A program made the position numbers and the translations under genes. DNA of 10,673 bases, taken from assembly GCA_964196045.1 (NCBI GenBank), contig CAXMRH010000160.1, positions 1-10,673 of the forward strand, in the 5' to 3' direction. Source of the stretch: SHLQ01 sp964196045 (lineage in GTDB: Bacteria; Actinomycetota; Acidimicrobiia; Acidimicrobiales; SHLQ01). Numbering within the stretch: the stretch's first letter is position 1; each line of letters opens with the position of its first letter. The notes under the pieces were generated by a model that saw only the letters and a list, made by a program, of their open reading frames with translations, was not told the origin of the DNA and did not search any database. Shown in pieces: positions 5,196-10,673 of this stretch.

Positions 5196-6137
5196 ATGGT
5201 AAATGTGATCGAGGCCCAGGGCTTGAAACGCAGCTTCGGCGATGTCGAGGCCGTCCGCGGCGTCGATCTCGCGATTGAAAAGGGTGAGATCTACGGGTTT
5301 CTCGGCCCAAACGGCGCTGGCAAGTCGACGGTCGTGAAGATACTTACGACGTTGCTTACTCCCACCGGCGGCACCGCGAGCGTGCTGGGCTACGACATCG
5401 AACGTGAAGCACAAAAGATTCGCCTTCGCATCGGAGTTGCACTCCAGGACGCATCGCTTGACGACAAACAGAGCGGGCGAGAGATTCTGGAACTGCAGGG
5501 TGCGCTCTACGGCCTGACCAAACCAGAGGTCGCGCAACGCATCGACGAATTGTCCACGCTCGTGGAATTCGACGCAATCGACCGCTGGATCCGGGAGTAC
5601 TCCGGAGGTATGAAACGTCGGCTCGATCTGGCTGCATCGCTCATGCACAACCCGGACTTGTTGTTCCTCGACGAGCCGACGACAGGCCTCGACCCCACAA
5701 GCCGCGCTCGGGTGTGGGAAGAGGTGCGTGCACTCAACAGCGAGCTCGGCACCACCATTTTCCTGACGACGCAGTACCTCGAGGAGGCCGACGAGCTCGC
5801 CGACAGGGTCGGAATTATCAACGACGGCCAAATTGTCGCTGAGGGAACACCGGATGATCTCAAGAAGTCAGTGGGCTCGGACGTGATCCAGGTCCGGTTG
5901 AATTCCGACGACGCCGAGGCGGCTGAGGCCCTTCTCAAATTGCCCAACGTCGACAAGGTAGACCTCGGACCCCGTGCGCTTCTCGTGTCGGTGAGCAACG
6001 GTGCAGCCGCCGTGTCGCCAGTTGCCGTCGCCCTGGACGCAATCGGCGCGAGCGTGGCCGAGCTCACCCTTCGCACGCCGACGCTCGACGATGTGTTTCT
6101 CGAATTGACCGGCGACAGAATCGAGGTGTCGACATGA
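5196..6137 (+). CDS. ABC transporter ATP-binding protein, DrrA-like
   Basis: Cytosolic ATPase subunit (313 residues) of a two-gene ABC-2 exporter. Visible motifs are Walker A GPNGAGKST (37-45), Q-loop Q84, signature YSGGMKRRL (135-143), Walker B LLFLDEP (155-161) and D-loop GLD. The H-loop has Gln instead of His (Q193 in TTQYLEEAD), which is characteristic of the daunorubicin-resistance DrrA subfamily rather than a defect. The C-terminal region of about 85 residues ends with PTLDDVFLELTGD, also typical of this group. Family members export antibiotics, lipids or other hydrophobic compounds; the substrate here is unknown and no biosynthetic genes are nearby. The stop overlaps the start of the permease gene as ATGA, so the two are probably translationally coupled and form one complex. 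Confidence 0.95.
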   Translation: MVNVIEAQGLKRSFGDVEAVRGVDLAIEKGEIYGFLGPNGAGKSTVVKILTTLLTPTGGTASVLGYDIEREAQKIRLRIGVALQDASLDDKQSGREILELQGALYGLTKPEVAQRIDELSTLVEFDAIDRWIREYSGGMKRRLDLAASLMHNPDLLFLDEPTTGLDPTSRARVWEEVRALNSELGTTIFLTTQYLEEADELADRVGIINDGQIVAEGTPDDLKKSVGSDVIQVRLNSDDAEAAEALLKLPNVDKVDLGPRALLVSVSNGAAAVSPVAVALDAIGASVAELTLRTPTLDDVFLELTGDRIEVST

Positions 6138-6958
6138 CCGCTGCTACTCCAACCGGTTCGATCGCGAGGTCGGATCTTCGCGCAAAACCATCCGGCTTCA
6201 TCCGAGATCTCCTCACGGTCGCGAAGCGCGCCGTGCGAGCAATCCCGCGTGAACCGGAATCCTTTGTCCCAGCGCTATTCATCCCGGCGTTCTTCTTCAT
6301 CGTCAACATCGGAGCTCTACAAGACCTGACCGAGAGTGTGCCCGGCGTCGAAGGCTTCAGCTATCGCAGCTTTCAGCTGCCCACGGCGATCATCTTCGCG
6401 GTGACCGGTATCAGCCGTGCACCGGGTCTCGTCACCGACATCCAATCGGGTTACTTCGACCGTCTACTTCTCAGCCCTGCTCGCCGATTACCTCTTCTGC
6501 TCGGGTTGATGGTGGCCGACTTCGCGCTCGTGGTGGTCCTGTGCATCCCCGTGATCATCTTGGGCCTGATCCTTGGTGTTTCGTTCGGCACCGGCCCGCT
6601 CGGGGTGCTGCTCTTCATTCTCATCGGTGCGTTGTGGGGCCTGGCCTTCACCGGCTTCCCTTATGCAATCGCCTTGAAGACGGCGAACCCTGGCGCCGTG
6701 GCGTCAAGTTTCATTCTCTTCTTTCCATTCGCGTTTCTCACGTCGTCAACGGTTCCTCTCGACAACTTGACGGGCTGGATGCGCACTATTGCGAGGTTCA
6801 ATCCGATCACCTACGTGCTCGAGGGCATGCGATCTCTCCTCGAAGACGAGTGGGACTGGAGCGACATCGGTAAAGCATTTCTCGCCATAGGCATCCTTGG
6901 TGCAGTGAGCCAGTTCTTGGCTCTTACCGCACTTCGAGGGCGCATCGACCGCGGCTGA
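6134..6958 (+). CDS. ABC-2 type permease, DrrB-like
   Basis: Integral membrane partner of the preceding ATPase, 274 residues, the usual size. About six hydrophobic segments can be seen: roughly 43-62, 82-100, 118-148, 155-178, 188-205 and 247-266. Family landmarks include DIQSGYFDRLLLSPARR (102-118) after the second segment, and, before the last, FLTSSTVPLDNLTGWMR (201-217) running into FNPITYVLEGMRSL (222-235). Start ATG 6134 lies inside the ATPase stop (ATGA). The next gene starts 56 bp downstream, so the repair genes might be read from the same transcript, although a dyad at 6976-6990 lies between. Confidence 0.92.
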   Translation: MTAATPTGSIARSDLRAKPSGFIRDLLTVAKRAVRAIPREPESFVPALFIPAFFFIVNIGALQDLTESVPGVEGFSYRSFQLPTAIIFAVTGISRAPGLVTDIQSGYFDRLLLSPARRLPLLLGLMVADFALVVVLCIPVIILGLILGVSFGTGPLGVLLFILIGALWGLAFTGFPYAIALKTANPGAVASSFILFFPFAFLTSSTVPLDNLTGWMRTIARFNPITYVLEGMRSLLEDEWDWSDIGKAFLAIGILGAVSQFLALTALRGRIDRG

Positions 6959-6975
6959 TCTGCGTGTCCGAAAAC

Positions 6976-6990
6976 CGCTAGTACTTAGCG
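6976..6990. promoter_or_regulatory. Short dyad in the gap before ada-alkA
   Basis: CGCTA (6976-6980) and TAGCG (6986-6990) form a perfect 5-bp inverted repeat around GTACT in the 56-bp gap between the permease and ada-alkA genes. It could be an operator for the repair operon or the remnant of a weak terminator; no T-run follows. It does not look like an actinobacterial LexA box. Confidence 0.3.
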
Positions 6991-7014
6991 AGTTCTTTGA
7001 GCAGACTGACGTCC

Positions 7015-8484
7015 ATGAGTTCGCTCACCACACCGTTGCGGTTGCAGGAGGATCGTTGTTACGACGCGCTCGTCAGTCGCGACCGACGATTCGATGGGCA
7101 GTTCATCGCTGCGATCACCTCGACCGGTATCTATTGCCGACCAAGTTGCCCGGCGCCCGTGCGCCCAAAGCGTTCGAACGTAAGGGTCTTCGCCACGGCG
7201 GCTGCAGCCCAACAAGCTGGCTTCCGGTCGTGCAAACGATGCCGACCAGACGCGGCACCGGGTTCGCCAGAGTGGGATCAGCGAGGCGATTTGGTTGGCC
7301 GTGCCATGCGACTCATCGAACGCGGTGAGGTCGATCGCGTAGGGGTGAGCGGGCTCGCCGAGAAGATGTTCGTCAGTGAACGCCATCTGAACCGAGTCTT
7401 GAACGAAGCGGTTGGCGCAGGTCCGATCGCTCTGGCTCGCGCACAACGTGCCAACCTCGCTCGAATCCTGCTCGAGAGCACTCCGCTGTCGGTCACCGAC
7501 ACAGCATTCGCCGCAGGATTCTCGAGCATTCGTCAGTTCAACGACACCATCCGAGCCGTCTACGACCGGACCCCATCGGAATTACGTCGCAGTTCGACCC
7601 CCCGAGGCACGGACGTCGCCGCGAGCGGTGTTCAACTTCGTCTGTGGCTACCAGCTCGTCAACCCATCGATCACGAGTGGATGTTCGGATTCCTCTCGGG
7701 TCACGCCGTTCCAGGAATCGCGTCGGGGAATCAGACGACGTTCACCCGATCGATGATGCTCGCGGGCGGTCCGGCCCGAGTGACGGCCACGCCTGATCAC
7801 AAAGACCAAGCCGGGCTCTGGGCCACGTTTGATCTCGAGGGTGTTTCCGATCTTGCTGATGCGATCGTGCGCACTCGCCGAATGTTCGATCTCGACGCGG
7901 ACCCAGTGCGGATCGACGAAACACTCGGAGACGACCCGATTATCGGTCCACTTCGCCGGCTCCGGCCCGGAGTCCGCGTGCCGGGAACCGTGGATGGATT
8001 CGAAGCCGCCATTGGGACGATCGTGGGTCAGCAGATCTCAGTCGCTGGGGCAAACACGCTGATGGGTCGAATCGTGGCGTCGATCACGAAAGCTCAGTCT
8101 GGGATCGTCACGTTTCCGAGCGCTGAACAAGTACAGAACGCCGACCTCGCCGATCTTGGTTTGACGATGCGCCGTCAGACCACGATCACCGCAGTCGCAG
8201 ACGCGGTGTGCTCGGGTTCGATCGTCCTCGACGCCACCGCTGACAGGCATGAGACCAGAAAGGACTTGTTGTCTCTGCCCGGAATCGGCCCGTGGACTGC
8301 CGATGTCATTGCGATGCGAGCGCTGAGCGACCCGGACGTGCTCCTGGACTCCGATCTTGTGATCAGGCGCCGCCTCGAAGAGACCGGCGCATTGAGCCCC
8401 GATCGATGGTCTCCTTGGCGTTCGTACGTCACCTGCACATTGTGGGCAACGCGTACTCCTCCGACGAAAGGTAAAGAGACATGA
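7015..8484 (+). CDS. alkA: Ada-AlkA fusion: methylphosphotriester sensor plus 3-methyladenine DNA glycosylase II
   Basis: Bifunctional DNA-alkylation response protein (489 residues). The N-terminal Ada zinc domain (about 10-85) has its four cysteines C41, C45, C73 and C76 in GIYCRPSCPA and CKRCRPD; one takes methyl from phosphotriesters and switches on DNA binding. An AraC-type helix-turn-helix follows (about 92-192, with AFAAGFSSIRQFNDTIR). The AlkA N-terminal domain (about 198-315) opens RLWLPARQPIDHEWMFGFL. The HhH-GPD glycosylase core (about 325-480) has LPGIGPWTADVIAMR, catalytic Asp about 447 in DSDLVIRRRL, and WSPWRSYV. It removes alkylated purines and probably activates its own operon. 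ATG 7015 is preferred; TTG 6997 would add six residues. The stop overlaps ogt as ATGA. The order ada-alkA then ogt matches the adaptive-response genes of M. tuberculosis. Confidence 0.95.
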   Translation: MSSLTTPLRLQEDRCYDALVSRDRRFDGQFIAAITSTGIYCRPSCPAPVRPKRSNVRVFATAAAAQQAGFRSCKRCRPDAAPGSPEWDQRGDLVGRAMRLIERGEVDRVGVSGLAEKMFVSERHLNRVLNEAVGAGPIALARAQRANLARILLESTPLSVTDTAFAAGFSSIRQFNDTIRAVYDRTPSELRRSSTPRGTDVAASGVQLRLWLPARQPIDHEWMFGFLSGHAVPGIASGNQTTFTRSMMLAGGPARVTATPDHKDQAGLWATFDLEGVSDLADAIVRTRRMFDLDADPVRIDETLGDDPIIGPLRRLRPGVRVPGTVDGFEAAIGTIVGQQISVAGANTLMGRIVASITKAQSGIVTFPSAEQVQNADLADLGLTMRRQTTITAVADAVCSGSIVLDATADRHETRKDLLSLPGIGPWTADVIAMRALSDPDVLLDSDLVIRRRLEETGALSPDRWSPWRSYVTCTLWATRTPPTKGKET

Positions 8485-8972
8485 CCACACTCACCCAGAC
8501 AACGATGGATTCGCCGGTGGGTGTTCTCCGGATCATCGGGTCAGACGCAGGAATTCGAGCCGTGTTATGGCCCGACGAGCGCGATGGTCGCGTGGCATTC
8601 GATGAGGAGATCGTGGACGGGACTCTTCCGGTTCTCGAAGAGGCAAGGGTCCAGCTGAAGGCCTACATCGACGGCGACCGTGACAACTTCGATCTCCCCC
8701 TCGACCTTGTTGGCACCGATTTCCAGCGAGCCGTGTGGGAGGGGCTACAGCAGATTCCGTTTGGCTCGACGCGTTCGTACGGGGAGCTTGCGAGCGATCT
8801 CGAACGGCCCGGAGCTGCTCGAGCCGTCGGGGCCGCGACTGGCCGCAACCCGGTTTCGATCATCGTGCCCTGCCATCGCCTCGTCGGTTCCACGGGGTCA
8901 CTCACAGGGTTCGCCGGCGGCATCGACACGAAACGATGGTTGCTCAATCACGAAGCCCACAAGCTCTTCTAA
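8481..8972 (+). CDS. ogt: Methylated-DNA--protein-cysteine methyltransferase (O6-methylguanine repair)
   Basis: Suicide enzyme (163 residues) that moves the alkyl group from O6-methylguanine, and less well O4-methylthymine, to its own cysteine. The active site is IIVPCHRLVG with acceptor C131 and H132; the usual PCHRV is PCHRL here. The Arg finger is R114 (GAARAVG), the hinge Asn N123 (GRN), and the glutamate of the catalytic triad is probably E158. SLTGFAGGIDTKRWLL follows as in the family. The N-terminal domain (about 1-75) is short and less conserved. GAAAGG (8466-8471) is a plausible ribosome-binding site, and the start overlaps the alkA stop as ATGA, so expression is probably coupled. 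The stop TAA is 1 bp from the stop of the convergent zwf gene. Confidence 0.95.
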   Translation: MTTLTQTTMDSPVGVLRIIGSDAGIRAVLWPDERDGRVAFDEEIVDGTLPVLEEARVQLKAYIDGDRDNFDLPLDLVGTDFQRAVWEGLQQIPFGSTRSYGELASDLERPGAARAVGAATGRNPVSIIVPCHRLVGSTGSLTGFAGGIDTKRWLLNHEAHKLF

Positions 8973-8973
8973 C

Positions 8974-10437
8974 TCACCGCTCGCCGCCCTGCTCGCGCCA
9001 TTTCCGTTCGAACGGCAGTCGCCATGCTCGAGGCGCGATCAACTGATGGATCTGATTTGGCCCCCAGGTCCCTTTTGCGTACGGTCGGGCAGGGGGCGGA
9101 TTGTCGATCAGATGCTCCGAGATCTCCCAGAGACGCTCCACGCCCTCTGATGTTGTGAACAGCGTCCTGTCCCCGCGCACCGCATCGAGAATGAGGCGTT
9201 CGTACGCCTCGAGGACATCGTCGGAGGCCGCCGTCTCCTCGACCGAGAATTGCATCGACAGCTTGTCGAGTCGAAAGCCGGGGCCGGGCCGTTTGCCATA
9301 GAACGAGAGCGACATCCGCGACTCGTCGGCGAGGTCGAACGTGAGGTGATCGGGACCGAGTTGACCAACGCCTGAACCACTCGGAAACATGGACTTTGGC
9401 GGCTCCTTGAACGCGATAGAGATGATGCGCTTACCTTCCGCCATGTTCTTGCCGGTGCGGAGGAAGAACGGGACGCCTGCCCAGCGCCAATTGTCGACAT
9501 AACACCGCAGCGCGACGAACGTCTCAGTTCCGGAGTCCTCATCGACCCCCTCCTCATCGCGGTACCCGAGGTACTGGCCACGCACCACGTCCTCGGGCCC
9601 GATGGGGAGCATCGAGCGGAAGACCTTGTTCTTCTCCTCGGTGATCGCACGCGGCGCGAGAGACGTCGGAGCCTCCATCGCCGTGAACGCCAGCACCTGG
9701 AACAGGTGCGTTACAACCATGTCTCGATATGCGCCCGTGGCCTCGTAGAAGTTCGCCCGCTGTTCAAGGCCGAGAGCCTCCGGAACGTCGATCTGTACAT
9801 GGTCGATCATGTTCCGATGCCAGATTGGTTCGAATAGACCGTTCGCGAATCGAAAAGCCAAGATGTTGAGCGCAGCCTCCTTGCCGAGGAAGTGGTCGAT
9901 GCGGAAGACCTGCGACTCGTCGAAGACCTCATGTACGGCGGCGTTCAACACCTTTGCGCTGGCGAGATCGGTTCCGAAGGGCTTCTCCATGATCACTCGG
10001 CTGTTCTCGACCAAGCCGGCATCATGGAGCGTCTGGATCACGGAGAGTGCCGCCCTCGGTGGGACCGAGAGATAGTGAAGCCGCCGTTGCGGATCTTCGA
10101 ATTCTTGCTCGATCTCGTCAACCGTGGACCGCAACGACTCGGCCGTGCCGCCTGGCGCCCAGAAAAGACGTCGAGAGAAGTCCTCCCAGTTCTCGTCACT
10201 GACCGAGCCTGCGAACTCGCTGAGCGCCTCGCGGGCAAACTCGACGAACGACTCCTGGTTGTACTCGTCGAGTGACGTGCCAAGGATGCGCACATGAGGA
10301 AGCAGTCCAACCGTCAAGAGTCGGTAGAGACCAGGAATGAGCTTGCGGCGAGCCAGATCCCCGGTGGCACCGAACAACACGACGGTCGTAGGTGGCGCAG
10401 GATCGAGTGAGGAATGTCGACGCATCGTGGAATCCAT
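8974..10437 (-). CDS. zwf: Glucose-6-phosphate 1-dehydrogenase
   Basis: Cytosolic enzyme (487 residues, family-typical) oxidising glucose-6-phosphate to 6-phosphogluconolactone, the NADPH-yielding entry to the oxidative pentose phosphate pathway. The dinucleotide-binding motif is GATGDLARRKL (23-33). EKPFG (151-155) and RIDHFLGKE (179-187, Phe replacing the commoner Tyr) hold substrate-binding K186 and D181 of the catalytic dyad. H244 in RDMVVTHLFQ is the catalytic base, with Thr before it where Asn is usual. I chose ATG 10437, preceded by GGAAAG 8 nt upstream; GTG 10455 and ATG 10425 are in-frame alternatives differing by a few residues of the unstructured N-terminus. The usual actinobacterial partners (opcA, pgl, tal, gnd) are not next to it in this window. 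It diverges from the TrhA-like gene. Confidence 0.95.
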   Translation of the reverse strand: MDSTMRRHSSLDPAPPTTVVLFGATGDLARRKLIPGLYRLLTVGLLPHVRILGTSLDEYNQESFVEFAREALSEFAGSVSDENWEDFSRRLFWAPGGTAESLRSTVDEIEQEFEDPQRRLHYLSVPPRAALSVIQTLHDAGLVENSRVIMEKPFGTDLASAKVLNAAVHEVFDESQVFRIDHFLGKEAALNILAFRFANGLFEPIWHRNMIDHVQIDVPEALGLEQRANFYEATGAYRDMVVTHLFQVLAFTAMEAPTSLAPRAITEEKNKVFRSMLPIGPEDVVRGQYLGYRDEEGVDEDSGTETFVALRCYVDNWRWAGVPFFLRTGKNMAEGKRIISIAFKEPPKSMFPSGSGVGQLGPDHLTFDLADESRMSLSFYGKRPGPGFRLDKLSMQFSVEETAASDDVLEAYERLILDAVRGDRTLFTTSEGVERLWEISEHLIDNPPPARPYAKGTWGPNQIHQLIAPRAWRLPFERKWREQGGER

Positions 10438-10462
10438 CGAGCTAGCTTTCCACACGGGTCAA

Positions 10463-10478
10463 GTTACTGATGGGTAAC
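10463..10478. promoter_or_regulatory. Short dyad in the zwf / TrhA-like divergent gap
   Basis: GTTAC (10463-10467) and GTAAC (10474-10478) form a perfect 5-bp inverted repeat with a 6-nt spacer in the 70-bp divergent intergenic region. It is a possible operator for either gene; no known motif is recognised. Confidence 0.25.
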
Positions 10479-10494
10479 CGCCGGGGGTGGCGCC

Positions 10495-10500
10495 TAGACT
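10495..10500 (+). promoter_or_regulatory. Candidate -10 box of the TrhA-like gene, probably leaderless
   Basis: TAGACT (10495-10500) ends 7 nt before ATG 10508, with no ribosome-binding site between them. This is almost the same layout as TAGATT before the exporter gene at 5196. No convincing -35 is visible about 17 bp upstream. Confidence 0.45.
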
Positions 10501-10507
10501 CGGCGAA

Positions 10508-10673
10508 ATGGACGCCGAGCTCGCACCCGCTCCCACCGAGCGAGGCGCTTCTGGGGAAGTGAAGCCCCGATTCCGCGGATTCATCCACCTTCTGGCCTTC
10601 TCGAGTGCGTTAACGCTCGCACCAATTCTGATCGTCATCACTCCGGGTGTTGCCGAATGGTTCATCATGGCGT
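10508..10673 (+). CDS. TrhA/hemolysin III-family membrane protein (partial, N-terminus)
   Basis: The first 55 codons run off the right edge. After a short polar N-terminus of about 20 residues comes KPRFRGFIHLLAFSSALTL, where RG-x-x-H just before the first membrane helix is the conserved entry signature of hemolysin III (YqfA/TrhA, PAQR superfamily) proteins, and a second hydrophobic stretch leads into PGVAEWFIMA. The bacterial family acts in membrane-energetics and fluidity homeostasis rather than as true haemolysins. I chose ATG 10508 on the strength of the -10 box 7 nt upstream; GTG 10559 is an in-frame alternative. The assignment rests on the N-terminus only. Confidence 0.7.
   Translation, partial: MDAELAPAPTERGASGEVKPRFRGFIHLLAFSSALTLAPILIVITPGVAEWFIMA

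Noticed and set aside
5772..5777. Gln in place of His in the H-loop of the ATPase, as a possible inactivating change
   Set aside because: TTQYLEEAD is the normal form in DrrA-type ATPases, so it is a family trait.
5022..5831. 269-codon open frame on the minus strand over the ABC ATPase gene
   Set aside because: It lies antisense to a gene with all ABC motifs and begins in the repeats; its product has no recognisable domain. It is a by-product of GC-rich codon usage.
10459..10668. 69-codon minus-strand open frame at the right edge
   Set aside because: It is antisense to the TrhA-like N-terminus and has a low-complexity product; the plus-strand reading has family motifs and a promoter.

Overview
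The window reads as chromosomal DNA of a high-GC bacterium, most likely an actinomycete-type Actinomycetota and possibly an Acidimicrobiia-like lineage. That placement is inference. It rests on the GC-rich codon use, an Ada-AlkA fusion overlapping ogt (the arrangement known from Mycobacterium tuberculosis), a DrrAB-type ABC exporter whose H-loop His is replaced by Gln, and -10 boxes of the TAGANT type only 6-7 nt from start codons, which suggests leaderless mRNAs. No rRNA, tRNA, CRISPR array, transposase or phage gene was seen.

Layout, left to right. The 3' end of an unidentified gene (3-134) is followed by a strong dyad (139-170), a YeiH/UPF0324-family membrane protein (221-1357) and a small Nudix hydrolase (1417-1821), all on the plus strand. 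Meeting the Nudix gene tail to tail, with 2 bp between stop codons, is a two-component system on the minus strand: response regulator (3988-3314), then histidine kinase (3317-1824), coupled by an ATGA overlap. Diverging from the regulator is a gene for a secreted, extremely acidic protein (4119-4916). The 130-bp gap between the two divergent genes holds a symmetric cluster of five 6-bp half-sites at 10-11 bp steps, a very good candidate operator for the regulator.

Between the acidic-protein gene and a textbook intrinsic terminator (5096-5139) lies a patch of alternating short repeats with hairpins (4925-5088). A DrrA-like ATPase and ABC-2 permease pair follows (5196-6958), again with an ATGA overlap. 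Next is the alkylation-repair pair ada-alkA (7015-8484) and ogt (8481-8972), also ATGA-coupled. zwf, encoding glucose-6-phosphate dehydrogenase, runs on the minus strand (10437-8974) with its stop 1 bp from that of ogt. A TrhA/hemolysin-III-type membrane protein starts at 10508 and runs off the window.

How the parts relate. Most genes are individually familiar: export, DNA repair, redox supply. The least familiar unit is the two-component system plus divergent acidic secreted protein. The kinase sensor loop is itself strongly acidic, and the secreted protein has nine consecutive Asp residues and a DxDxDG loop. My hypothesis, not shown by the sequence, is that this is a cation- or cationic-stress-responsive circuit. 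The second unexplained signal is a set of five small hairpins with 7-nt loops fitting RSTYCCR but with different, still self-complementary stems. They occur both at the start of the yeiH-like gene and in the 4925-5088 repeat patch.
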